Shown here: positions 26,103-34,520 of the stretch, one piece after another
How the letters are laid out: each line of letters starts with the position of its first letter
How positions within the stretch are numbered: the first letter of the stretch is position 1
NCBI RefSeq assembly: GCF_031628175.1
Contig: NZ_JAVLVT010000003.1
Location: forward strand, 124,001 to 188,000
Reading direction: 5' to 3'
Length of the DNA: 64,000 bases
DNA from: Lipingzhangella_A rawalii
GTDB lineage: Bacteria; Actinomycetota; Actinomycetes; Streptosporangiales; Streptosporangiaceae
Notes under the pieces: model-generated
The model's database searches: none
Told to the model about the DNA's origin: nothing
The model's input: the letters and a program-made list of their open reading frames with translations, nothing else
Translations under genes and position numbers: made by a program

Positions 26103-27053
26103 ATGAGTCTCGAAGTCAGTGACCTCAGGGTGTACTACCAGACCCTGCGCGGCGACGTGCGTGCCCTGGACGGGGTGTCCTTCTCCCTCGCCGACGGCGA
26201 GATCATGGGGCTGGTCGGCGAGTCCGGAAGCGGCAAGTCCACCCTCGGCAAAAGCCTGATCCGGCTCGACTCCCGCATGCGGCACGTGGGCGGGTCCGTG
26301 CGCGTCAACGACACGGAGCTCCCCATCGGTAACGACCCCGCTATGAACCCTTTCCGGTTCCATGAGGTGTCGCTGATCCCGCAGTACGCGATGAGTGCAC
26401 TGAACCCGACCCGGCGGATCGGCCGGATGATCCGGGAGCTGCTCGGCTCCCGGGGGGTGCAGTACTCGGCCGTGCGCCCGGAGCTGGAACGTCGGCTGGC
26501 GCTCGTGGGCCTGGAACCGGACGTGCTGCGTCGGTTTCCCATCGAACTGTCCGGCGGGATGAAGCAGCGCGTGGTCATGGTGCTGTCCACGCTGCTGGAC
26601 CCGGCACTGCTGATCGCCGACGAGGTGACCTCCGCCCTGGACGTCTCCACGCAGCGTGCAGTCTCCGAGGCGCTGGTGGAGTTCCGAGACCGCGGATACG
26701 TCTCCTCGATGGTGTTCGTCTCGCACGATCTGGCTCTGGTCGCCCAGATCGCCGACACCACCATGGTCATGTACGCCGGCAAGCTCGCGGAGAAAGCTCC
26801 CACCGCCACCCTGGTCAGCGAACCCCGCCACCCCTACACGCGGATGCTGCTGCATTCCCTGCCCGAGGTCGGGGTCACCATCGACGAGCGACGCCAGGAG
26901 GGGGTGGCCGGCAACCCGCCGGGACTGCTGGACCCACCCACGGGCTGTCGTTTCCGGGCCCGGTGTCCACTCGCCGACGACACGTGCGCCACCGAGCCCC
27001 CGTTCGTCGACGTCGAACCAGACCACTGGGTCGCGTGCTGGAAGGCGGAGTGA
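26103..27053 (+). CDS. ABC importer ATPase, DppD/OppD type
   Basis: About 316 residues. Walker A GESGSGKST, signature LSGGMKQRVVMVL, and switch His in FVSHDLALVAQIAD are standard. The Walker B region reads IADEVTSALDVS, with Val in place of the usual Pro of ADEPT; the catalytic Glu is kept. The C-terminal oligopeptide-type extension (NPPGLLDPPTGCRFRARCPLADDTC) contains the Cys pattern of this subfamily. ATG at 26103 is five bases after the upstream stop. Energises uptake together with the next gene as a heterodimer. Confidence 0.9.
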   Translation: MSLEVSDLRVYYQTLRGDVRALDGVSFSLADGEIMGLVGESGSGKSTLGKSLIRLDSRMRHVGGSVRVNDTELPIGNDPAMNPFRFHEVSLIPQYAMSALNPTRRIGRMIRELLGSRGVQYSAVRPELERRLALVGLEPDVLRRFPIELSGGMKQRVVMVLSTLLDPALLIADEVTSALDVSTQRAVSEALVEFRDRGYVSSMVFVSHDLALVAQIADTTMVMYAGKLAEKAPTATLVSEPRHPYTRMLLHSLPEVGVTIDERRQEGVAGNPPGLLDPPTGCRFRARCPLADDTCATEPPFVDVEPDHWVACWKAE

Positions 27054-27058
27054 CAGGA

Positions 27059-27991
27059 ATGCTCAAGCTCGACCGTGTTCACAAGGTCTACCGGGTGGGC
27101 ACCTTCGGAACCGACCGGCTCACGGCCGTCTCGGATGTCGGATTCGAGGTGCACCCCGGGCGCGTGGTGTCCCTCATCGGCGAGAGCGGAAGCGGCAAGA
27201 GCACCATCGGCCGTATGGTGCTACGCCTGGCCTCCGTTACGTCCGGCAGCATCACCTTTGCGGGAAACGATGTTTCCCAGCTGCGACGGCACCGGCACCG
27301 CAAGGACTACTACCGTCACGTTCAGGGCGTCTTCCAGGACCCGTTCAGCTCGTTCAACCCCATTTTCAAGGTCGATCGGGTTTTCGAGATGCTGCGCTCG
27401 GAATACTTCCCGGGCACAACGGATCCGGAGTGGCGACGCCGCATGGGCGAGAGCATCCGAACGGTGACCCTGGACCCGGGCGAGGTGTTGGGCAAGTTTC
27501 CGCACCAGCTGAGCGGGGGCCAGCTCCAGCGACTGTTGATCGCGCGGGCCCTCATGCTGGATCTGCGTCTGCTGGTCGCCGATGAGATCATCAGCATGCT
27601 GGACGCCTCCACCCGGATCGACGTGCTCAACCTCCTAGGGGACCTGCGGGCCCGTGGTCTGGGAGTCCTGTTCGTCACCCACGACCTCGCGCTGGGGACC
27701 TACGTCAGTGACACTTCGGTGATCCTACGGTCCGGCCGGATCGTGGAGATGGGGCCGACCGGGCACGTCTTCGCCAAGCCGCAGCACCCCTACACCCGCA
27801 GCCTGCTGGCGTCGGTGCCGCAGCTGCATCGGTCCTGGGCCGAGGTCGACGCCGAGCTCAGCGCCGAACCGGACGGGCCCTGTCCCGTGCACACCGCCGC
27901 GGACACCGAGGTACTGCCCGGTCCACTGGTGCGCATCGACGATGACCACTTTGTGGGCTGTTCCGGGGACGGCACGGGCACACGCTGCTGA
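27059..27991 (+). CDS. ABC importer ATPase, DppF/OppF type
   Basis: About 310 residues. Walker A GESGSGKST, Q-loop VFQDPFSSFNP, signature LSGGQLQRLLIARAL and switch His in VTHDLALG are present. Walker B reads VADEIISMLDAS, again with the usual Pro of DEPVSMLD replaced (Ile) but Glu kept, mirroring the substitution in its partner. ATG at 27059 lies five bases after the partner's stop, with AGGA just upstream. The C-terminal tail (CPVHTAADTEVLPGPLVRIDDDHFVGC) is family-typical. Confidence 0.9.
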   Translation: MLKLDRVHKVYRVGTFGTDRLTAVSDVGFEVHPGRVVSLIGESGSGKSTIGRMVLRLASVTSGSITFAGNDVSQLRRHRHRKDYYRHVQGVFQDPFSSFNPIFKVDRVFEMLRSEYFPGTTDPEWRRRMGESIRTVTLDPGEVLGKFPHQLSGGQLQRLLIARALMLDLRLLVADEIISMLDASTRIDVLNLLGDLRARGLGVLFVTHDLALGTYVSDTSVILRSGRIVEMGPTGHVFAKPQHPYTRSLLASVPQLHRSWAEVDAELSAEPDGPCPVHTAADTEVLPGPLVRIDDDHFVGCSGDGTGTRC

Positions 27992-28047
27992 CCACGCCAC
28001 CCTCGGGCGGCCCCGGAGCCGCAATCCACCACACGTATGGAGTCGCT

Positions 28048-30597
28048 ATGGCACAGCACGTCGCCCTGCACGACGACTGGACCCTCACCCCCAGCAGTAC
28101 CGACCTCGTCCCCGCCCCCGTGCGGGACGCCGCCGACCACGACGGTATCCCGGCCACCGTCCCCGGATGTGTGCACACCGACCTGCTGGCGGCCGGGCTG
28201 ATCCCCGAGCCCTACACGGACGACAACGAGCGCGTCCTGACCTGGATCGGCCGCACGGACTGGCGCTACACCCACAGCGTCGACAGGGACCTGCTGACCC
28301 GCGCCGCCCGCGAGGAACGTGTGGATCTGGTCTGCGACGGCCTGGACACCGTCGCCACCGTCCGCGCCAACGGTCGAACGGCCGGCAGCACAGCCAACAT
28401 GCACCGCTCCTACCGCTTCGACGTCACCGACGCGGCCCGCACCGGCCGGCTCGACCTGAACGTGGACTTCACCGCGCCGTACCACTACGCCGAGCAGCTC
28501 CAGCAGCGGCTGGGCCACCGCCCCGGCGCCTACGACGAGCCGTACCAGTTCATCCGCAAGATGGCCTGCAACTTCGGGTGGGACTGGGGACCGACCCTGG
28601 TCACGTCCGGCATCTGGCGACCGATCGGGCTGCACGCCTGGAGCACCGCACGCCTGGCGCGGGTGGTGCCCGAGGTCACCGTGGAGTTCGACGGGGCCGC
28701 GACCACGGGAGTGGTGCGGCTGCGGGTCGAACTGGAACGCACCACGACCGGAGGCGAGGAGCCGCTGCTGCTGGAGGCCAGCATCGCCGGCCAGGACCAG
28801 CAGCTGACGGTTGCGCCCGGACAGACCGACGCCGTCCTGGAGCTCCGGGTGCCCGAGCCGCCACTGTGGTGGCCGCGGGGCTACGGGCAGCAGCCCCTGG
28901 TCGACCTCACCGTGCGCCTGCACGGGCAGGTGGGCGAGCTGGATTCCTGGCAGCGGCGCACCGCCTTCCGCACGGTCGAGCTGGACACCAGCCCGGACGC
29001 GGACGGGACCGAGTTCACTCTGCGGGTGAACGACCGGCCGATCCTCGTTCGGGGAGCGAACTGGATCCCCGACGACTGTTTCCCCAGCCGCATCACCCGT
29101 GCGGACCTCGTCGAGCGGGTGACGCAGGCGACGGAGGCGAACATGAACCTGCTGCGGGTCTGGGGCGGGGGCCGGTACGAGTGCCCGGAGTTCTACGCCG
29201 TGTGTGACGAGGCCGGCGTGCTGGTGTGGCAGGACTTCCTGTTCGCCTGCGCCGCCTATCCCGAGGAGGAGCCCATCGCCAGCGAGGTACAGGTGGAGGC
29301 GCGTCAGGCCGTCGTTGACCGGGCCCACCACCCGAGCCTGGTGCTGTGGTGCGGCAACAACGAGAACATCTGGGGGCACGTGGACTGGGGCTGGCGCGAG
29401 GAGCTGGCGGGCCGCAGCTGGGGCGAGAGCTACTACCGTAAGCTGCTGCCGCAGATCGTCGCGGAGCTGGACCCCACCCGGCCCTACATTCCCGGAAGCC
29501 CCTACTCGCCTGCGGAGGGGACGCATCCCAACGACCCGGCCCACGGGCCCATGCACATCTGGGACGTGTGGAACCAGCGGGACTACTCTGCCTACCGCGA
29601 GTACCGCCCCCGTTTCGTGTCCGAGTTCGGGTTCCAGGCCCCGGCGGCGCACGCGACCCTGCGTGCGGCCCTCAGCGACAGCCCGCTCGCGCCGGACTCC
29701 CCGGGGATGCGCCACCACCAGAAGGCCGAGGACGGAGCAGGCAAGCTCGCCCGTGGGCTGGAACCGCACCTGGGCCGGGCCGAGAACTACGACGACTGGC
29801 ACTACCTGACCCAGCTCAACCAGGCCCGCGCGATCGCGGCCGGAGTGGAACACTTCCGCGCCGAGTGGCCGCGCTGCACCGGAACGGTGGTGTGGCAGCT
29901 GAACGACTGCTGGCCCGTGGTTTCCTGGTCCGCCGTGGACTCCGCGGCTCGGCGCAAACCCCTGTGGTATGCCCTGCGGCACGTCTACCGGGAACGGCTC
30001 GTGACCCTGCGACCTGCGGGGGACACGGGCCTCGATGCGGTGGTGTGCAACGACACCGACGAGCCCTGGCCACTGCGGCTGCGCCTGGCACGGCGCGACA
30101 TGGCGGGGCTGGTGCTCAGCGAGACCAGGCGGGACGTCACGGTGGGTCCCCGTGCGGTTCACCGGATCAATGTGCCGCCCGAGGTCGCCACGCCGGACCA
30201 TGCATGCCGGGAGTTCGCGACGGCGCAGGTCCACAGCGCTGGCGACGCTGGCAGCGCTGACGATATTGACGACACTGGCGGCGCCGCAGCCCAGCGGGCG
30301 TTGTGGTTCTTCGCTGAGGACATCGAACTGGACTATCCGGAGCCGGACTACCACCTCACGACCCGCCCGCACGGGAAGGACCTGCGGGTGACGGTGCGGG
30401 CGCGGACCCTGCTGCGGGACCTGGCGCTGTTTCCCGATCGCCTGGACGGGAGCACCAGTGTCGACGACGCCCTGGTTACCCTCCTGCCGGGAGAGGAGCA
30501 CACCTTCACCGTCGCGGGAGGTGCGCACCTGCCGCCCACGGAGCTGGGGAAGCCGCCCGTGCTGCGCTGCGTGAACGGGGTCCAGCTCGTGCGTTGA
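28048..30597 (+). CDS. GH2 beta-mannosidase (intracellular)
   Basis: About 849 residues, no signal peptide, so cytoplasmic. Order: jelly-roll sugar-binding domain (W12 to about 190), GH2 Ig-like domain, and a TIM-barrel catalytic domain. Family marks are KMACNFGWDWGPTL, which is specific to beta-mannosidases of GH2, the acid/base Glu439 in WCGNNEN and the nucleophile Glu526 in SEFGFQ. It removes mannose from the non-reducing ends of imported manno-oligosaccharides. It follows the ATPase gene by 56 bases and completes the transport-degradation operon. An Asp/Gly/Ala-rich insertion (about residues 730-750) is probably a loop. ATG at 28048. Confidence 0.93.
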   Translation: MAQHVALHDDWTLTPSSTDLVPAPVRDAADHDGIPATVPGCVHTDLLAAGLIPEPYTDDNERVLTWIGRTDWRYTHSVDRDLLTRAAREERVDLVCDGLDTVATVRANGRTAGSTANMHRSYRFDVTDAARTGRLDLNVDFTAPYHYAEQLQQRLGHRPGAYDEPYQFIRKMACNFGWDWGPTLVTSGIWRPIGLHAWSTARLARVVPEVTVEFDGAATTGVVRLRVELERTTTGGEEPLLLEASIAGQDQQLTVAPGQTDAVLELRVPEPPLWWPRGYGQQPLVDLTVRLHGQVGELDSWQRRTAFRTVELDTSPDADGTEFTLRVNDRPILVRGANWIPDDCFPSRITRADLVERVTQATEANMNLLRVWGGGRYECPEFYAVCDEAGVLVWQDFLFACAAYPEEEPIASEVQVEARQAVVDRAHHPSLVLWCGNNENIWGHVDWGWREELAGRSWGESYYRKLLPQIVAELDPTRPYIPGSPYSPAEGTHPNDPAHGPMHIWDVWNQRDYSAYREYRPRFVSEFGFQAPAAHATLRAALSDSPLAPDSPGMRHHQKAEDGAGKLARGLEPHLGRAENYDDWHYLTQLNQARAIAAGVEHFRAEWPRCTGTVVWQLNDCWPVVSWSAVDSAARRKPLWYALRHVYRERLVTLRPAGDTGLDAVVCNDTDEPWPLRLRLARRDMAGLVLSETRRDVTVGPRAVHRINVPPEVATPDHACREFATAQVHSAGDAGSADDIDDTGGAAAQRALWFFAEDIELDYPEPDYHLTTRPHGKDLRVTVRARTLLRDLALFPDRLDGSTSVDDALVTLLPGEEHTFTVAGGAHLPPTELGKPPVLRCVNGVQLVR

Positions 30598-30636
30598 AAG
30601 GAAAGGCCGATGGGGGCTCGGGGGAGCTGGCGGGTG

Positions 30637-31575
30637 TCACGGCACGCGCAGCACCCCGCCGTACTCGTACATGCGCCGGTTGTTGGTGCCGGCACCCAGG
30701 TATCGCTCCAACTCGGGTGGGCAGTCTCCGAGCGGAGGCTGGTTCGGGTCGGGCCGCCAGTCGTTGATGTCCACCAGCCCGGGCTCCACCGGTTGGAGGT
30801 CGGCGAGCCAGCGGTCCACGTGCTCCGGCGTGCGGGTGCGCCACGGCATGCCGAGCCCGGTGATCACGTCGGTGAGCTCCTGCGCGGTGGCCTCGTCGTC
30901 GGCCACCACGTGGGACATGGCCAGGTAGCTCCCGGGGGCGGCCTGTTCCACAGGGCCGCGGATTGCCCGCAGAGCGTCCTCCTCGTCGGGGATACAGTGC
31001 GGGATGCTGAACATGAGAATCCCCAACGGCTGGGTAAAGTCGATCAGCTCCCGGGTTTGCGGATGTGTGAGGATCTCCTCGGGAGTGGTCATGTCCGCGG
31101 TGATGACCGTGGTCTGCGGACTGTCCGCGAGAAGGGCGCGGCCGTGCGCCAACACGATCGGGTCGATGTCCACGTAGACCACCCGCGCATCGGGCTGGAA
31201 CTGGCGCGCGACCTGGTGCACGTTGTTATCGGTCGGGAAACCGCTGCCCAGGTCCAGGAACTGGGTGATTCCGAGGTCGCGTGCGAGGTAACGGACGGCG
31301 CGGTAGAGAAACAGGCGGTTCTGGCGAGCGATATCCAAATCTTCGGGAAACTTCGCGCACACGCCGAGTACCAGATCCCGGTCCACCTGGAAGTTGTCCT
31401 TACCACCGAGCAGCCAGCCGTAGGCGCGGGCGGGGGTGGGGACATCCGTGGGCACGGGGGGCGGTTCGTATTCTCGGTGCCCGTCCTCGGGCCCACCACG
31501 CATGAAACGTGTGCACGGGTCCTGGGTGGGGTCGGTGTGGCGGTCCGGGCCGGGGGCTGCTGGAGTTTCGGGCAT
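30637..31575 (-). CDS. SAM-dependent methyltransferase, DUF574 family
   Basis: About 312 residues. Matches the actinobacterial DUF574/methyltransf_19 family: ARAYGWLLGGKDNFQVDRDL near the start, QFLDLGSGFPTDNNVHQVA as the SAM-binding glycine motif, VVYVDIDPIVLAHGRALL as the acidic strand, and ADMTTPEEIL. Family members are numerous in streptomycetes; their substrates are unknown. The ATG at 31575 has CAGGAAG upstream; an N-terminal extension through the repeat-bearing gap is rejected. It converges on the beta-mannosidase gene with only 39 bases between stops. Confidence 0.88.
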   Translation of the reverse strand: MPETPAAPGPDRHTDPTQDPCTRFMRGGPEDGHREYEPPPVPTDVPTPARAYGWLLGGKDNFQVDRDLVLGVCAKFPEDLDIARQNRLFLYRAVRYLARDLGITQFLDLGSGFPTDNNVHQVARQFQPDARVVYVDIDPIVLAHGRALLADSPQTTVITADMTTPEEILTHPQTRELIDFTQPLGILMFSIPHCIPDEEDALRAIRGPVEQAAPGSYLAMSHVVADDEATAQELTDVITGLGMPWRTRTPEHVDRWLADLQPVEPGLVDINDWRPDPNQPPLGDCPPELERYLGAGTNNRRMYEYGGVLRVP

Positions 31576-32386
31576 CGGTCGGCTTCCTGCTGAACGGGAG
31601 CACGGGGGAGGCGGCCGTGGTGGTGACATCCGGCGCGCCCGAAGAGTAGAGGCCCGCAGCCCCGGACACAAGGGGGCTGTGTTCGACGAACCCGCCACCG
31701 GCATCTCGATTGCTCGTTGGCTGCGGCGTGGCAGTGGCACCAGGGGGAATGAATGGCTGTGGCGAGATTGCAGCGAAGTGCCGGCTTCCGCCTCCGTTGG
31801 CCGTCGTGCGGGGGAGCGCCTCCAGGGCGCGACGCCGCCGGCGGCCGACACGGCGCGCATGGCTCACCCACCACCGGCACCACGTTTCTTCTCCTCGGGG
31901 CCAGCGCTGGCGCCGGCCTCCAGAAGGGATCCGGCTCTGGGCCGGGCCTTGCGAGAATCCTGCGCCCTCCGGAAGCGCATAGGCAGACACACCGGCCACA
32001 CCCAGAGAAGCACCCCGGAGCAGAACTCCACGAAGCCCGGCACCGGTGGCTGGCCAACACAGACCCCCCGCTGGCCGCCGACGGCCAACGGGCTGGGAGC
32101 GGCTGCTTCCCACTGGCCTTCCCGCCAACTTTCGGCCGCGGGCGGTGTCGCGCCCTGGGGGCGCTTCCCCCGTACCACGGCCGATGGGCTGGAGTTCGGC
32201 TATAGCCAATCTGCGGGCAGTGTGGTGGCCACCGGCGGTGTGGCGTCGTAGCCGTGCTCCGTGACCCACGGCCAGGGGGACGGGTTCGGGGGCGGCGGTG
32301 TGGGCCACCATCGACGGGGCTGTGCTGCGGGCGGGCGGGACCGGGATTAATACTGGCGGCAGGTTCGTGGCTTCCGGCCGTGCGGG
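31576..32386. repeat. 800-base gap with dispersed repeat cluster II (inverted pair)
   Basis: This gap holds no recognisable gene. It contains two good copies of the repeat described at 9578: 31792-31846 (plus) and 32134-32194 (minus), facing each other across about 290 bases. Over their 50-base length the copies agree closely, including the GGGCGCGACRCCGCC tail and the closing GCGGCC. A second short string, GAACTCCACGAAGC (32023-32036), recurs at 57404-57417 beside cluster IV. Many frames cross the area but their composition is that of translated repeat DNA. Confidence 0.75.
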
Positions 32387-33223
32387 TCACCGGGCTCCCA
32401 GGCCGGTACAGGCCTGGAGAAGCTGGGCCCGGTAGCTGGTGCCGAACAGGCACACGTGGGCCAGGAGGGGGTGCAGCTGGTGCAGGGCGATACGGTCGCG
32501 CCAGCCTTCGGCCAGGGGGGCGATCTCGGTGTAGGCGTGAACCAGGCGGTCCAGGTGCGGGGCGCCGAATAGGTGCAGCATTGCCAGGTCGCTTTCCCGG
32601 TGCCCGCCATGCGCGGCCGGATCGATCACCACCGCCCCGGACCTACTCCACAGGATGTTGCCGGCCCACAGGTCCCCGTGGATGCGCGCAGGCGGCTCCG
32701 CCGGACCGGCCAGGTGCTCGATGCGGCCCAGCACCTTCTCCACCGTGGCCACGTCCTGGGCGTGCAGCGAGCCGGCGTCTCGGGCGCGGCGTAGATAGGG
32801 GCGCAGCCGATGCTCTGCGAACCATGTGGGCCAGTGGTCCCCCGCAGTGTTGTCCAGCGGCAGGGTGGCGAGCCAGCCGGGCCAGGGAGCACCGAAGGAC
32901 TCCGCGCCGGCGAGGTGGGTCCGTGCCAGGCGTCGACCCAGCTCCTCGGCCGCGTCCGCGCTGGGGCGGGCTTCGGGGATCCATTCGAGCACCAGGGTTC
33001 CCGCGCCGGTGGCCAGTACCTCGGGTACGGGGACGCCGTTGGGGACCTCGCCCAGCCAGTGCAGCCCGGTGGCTTCCACATCCAGGGCTTCGCTGTGTCC
33101 GGGGGCGATTTTGGCGAAGAATCCCTGCCCGTCGGCGAGCTCGCCCCGGTGCAGTGTCCAGGCGTGGGAGGAGCCCAGGGCGGTCTGGGAACGCACCTCG
33201 ACGCCGGCGACTTCGGTCAACAC
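32387..33223 (-). CDS. Fructosamine kinase / phosphotransferase-fold family protein
   Basis: About 278 residues of the APH/fructosamine-3-kinase fold. LGSSHAWTLHRGELADGQGFFAKI holds the nucleotide Lys, LVLEWI is the hinge, IHGDLWAGNILW carries the catalytic Asp, and VVIDPAAHGGHRESDLAMLHLFG carries the metal-binding Asp; the last two are diagnostic of fructosamine kinases. Such enzymes phosphorylate sugars attached to amines (deglycation) or related small molecules. GTG at 33223 is preferred because GAAAGGGG lies upstream; the frame stays open much further but through non-coding-looking sequence. It is divergent from the next gene. Confidence 0.87.
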   Translation of the reverse strand: MLTEVAGVEVRSQTALGSSHAWTLHRGELADGQGFFAKIAPGHSEALDVEATGLHWLGEVPNGVPVPEVLATGAGTLVLEWIPEARPSADAAEELGRRLARTHLAGAESFGAPWPGWLATLPLDNTAGDHWPTWFAEHRLRPYLRRARDAGSLHAQDVATVEKVLGRIEHLAGPAEPPARIHGDLWAGNILWSRSGAVVIDPAAHGGHRESDLAMLHLFGAPHLDRLVHAYTEIAPLAEGWRDRIALHQLHPLLAHVCLFGTSYRAQLLQACTGLGAR

Positions 33224-33583
33224 AGTACGGACCCCTTTCGGTGTGGTGGCGGTCGCGCTGGCCACAGGATCACACAGTGGTGTCGGGCTGTGCGGGGGCC
33301 GGAGGTCGGATCCTGTCCGTGGATGAATGGTGGCGATGAATCCGAACCGGAGGAACCGCATTTCCTGCGTGCGCTCCAGGCTGGACCGCGTCGCTGTCAT
33401 GCTGCTAGATCTGGCCCGCACACGATGCCCCTGCCCCCGGCATCGAGGCGACGCGTGGACCGGATACATCGCCTCTCCAGGCTGGCTGCCGGTGTGCCCA
33501 CGGGCCGGCAGGACGCGGCGGCGGTCGGGGAGGTTCGTCGCGGCGACATCACACCGTTGACGTGGGGAAGAGGTGGGACAGCT
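33224..33583. other. Divergent intergenic region; nothing further recognised
   Basis: About 360 bases between two divergent genes. It must hold both promoters, but I see no clear -35/-10 pair, palindrome or conserved small ORF. Confidence 0.35.
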
Positions 33584-34291
33584 GTGGAGGTTGTCATTGG
33601 CCTGCTCGTGCTGCTGGCTTTCGTCATCCTGGCGGTGATCGGGATCTCTCTCGGGACGGCACGTCCGTCGAAGCTCATGGACTGGTCCCAGCAGCGCGGC
33701 TGGCAGTACACCCAGGAGGTCCCCGGCCTGCTGGATCGGTTCCGCGGGCATCCTTTCGACCTGTGTCGGGACGACCGCAGCGGCCACCATGTGCTGACCG
33801 GCTGGTATCGGGGATACCGGGTGCTGTTCTTCGAGCTGTGGACGTCGGCCCGAGTCATACACAGCGGCGACTCCTTCCGCCGTACCACGGGCACGCCTTA
33901 CCAGGTGGTGGCGATCGAGCTGCCAACCCAGCGCCCCGAGCTGAAGGTGGCCCAGAAGAACATGGCGGACCGGCTGCTGGGCACGTTCGGGCAAGAACCG
34001 AAACTCCCGCTGCGTGACAAGCAGTTCAACGGCGCATTCCGGGTGCACACCACCAGCCAGCGCTTCGCCTGCGACGTGCTGTGCCCACAGGTGACCTCGT
34101 GGCTGCATTCCGATCCGCGTAGCAGGCACCGAACCCTGAAACTGGAGGTGTTCCGTATCGTGGACGGACACATCCTCTGTGCCCGTATCGGCAGGTCGGA
34201 CCCGGACCGGTCGCTGTGGGTCGCCGACTTCCTGGTGGACCTCCTCCAGCAGATCCCACCCCAGGTTCTGGGCTGGTCGACACGGCAATAA
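33584..34291 (+). CDS. Membrane-anchored hypothetical protein
   Basis: About 235 residues. One N-terminal transmembrane helix (VVIGLLVLLAFVILAVIGISLG) followed by a soluble domain with WSQQRGWQYTQEVPGLLDRFRGHPF, a GWYRGYRVLFFELW strand and PYQVVAIELPTQRPEL. This layout, a signal anchor followed by a domain that begins with 'large, Trp-rich' residues, occurs in uncharacterised actinobacterial proteins; I cannot assign a family. GTG at 33584 is chosen because AGAGGTGGG precedes it and the transmembrane helix begins there; a longer frame upstream has no support. It is followed by 230 bases before the amidohydrolase. Confidence 0.7.
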   Translation: MEVVIGLLVLLAFVILAVIGISLGTARPSKLMDWSQQRGWQYTQEVPGLLDRFRGHPFDLCRDDRSGHHVLTGWYRGYRVLFFELWTSARVIHSGDSFRRTTGTPYQVVAIELPTQRPELKVAQKNMADRLLGTFGQEPKLPLRDKQFNGAFRVHTTSQRFACDVLCPQVTSWLHSDPRSRHRTLKLEVFRIVDGHILCARIGRSDPDRSLWVADFLVDLLQQIPPQVLGWSTRQ

Positions 34292-34520
34292 CCCAGCCGC
34301 CGTACGACCGCCCCCGTTCTGGACGTGTTCTCACACTGTCGCGGCCGCGGTGGGTGAGGGTGGTGCTCTCGGCGGCACCGGCCAGCCCGCCGGGGCCGGC
34401 GAGGCCGGCGCCGTCATCGTGTCGGGTTTTGCTGAGCCCATGCGTGGTGCTGACACTATGATGCCTCGCCACCGGGCATCCCCAGCACCGGGAACAGTGC
34501 CGCCCAGCCGGGGGGATGTC

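Noticed and set aside
27790..30528. Long 912-codon frame on the minus strand across the beta-mannosidase gene
   Set aside because: Shadow frame opposite a clear GH2 gene; its product is low-complexity with no family resemblance, as high-GC DNA often allows.
32254..33339. Plus frame across the fructosamine kinase-like gene
   Set aside because: Product is Arg/Gly/Pro-rich; opposite strand has HGDLWAGNILW and other kinase motifs.
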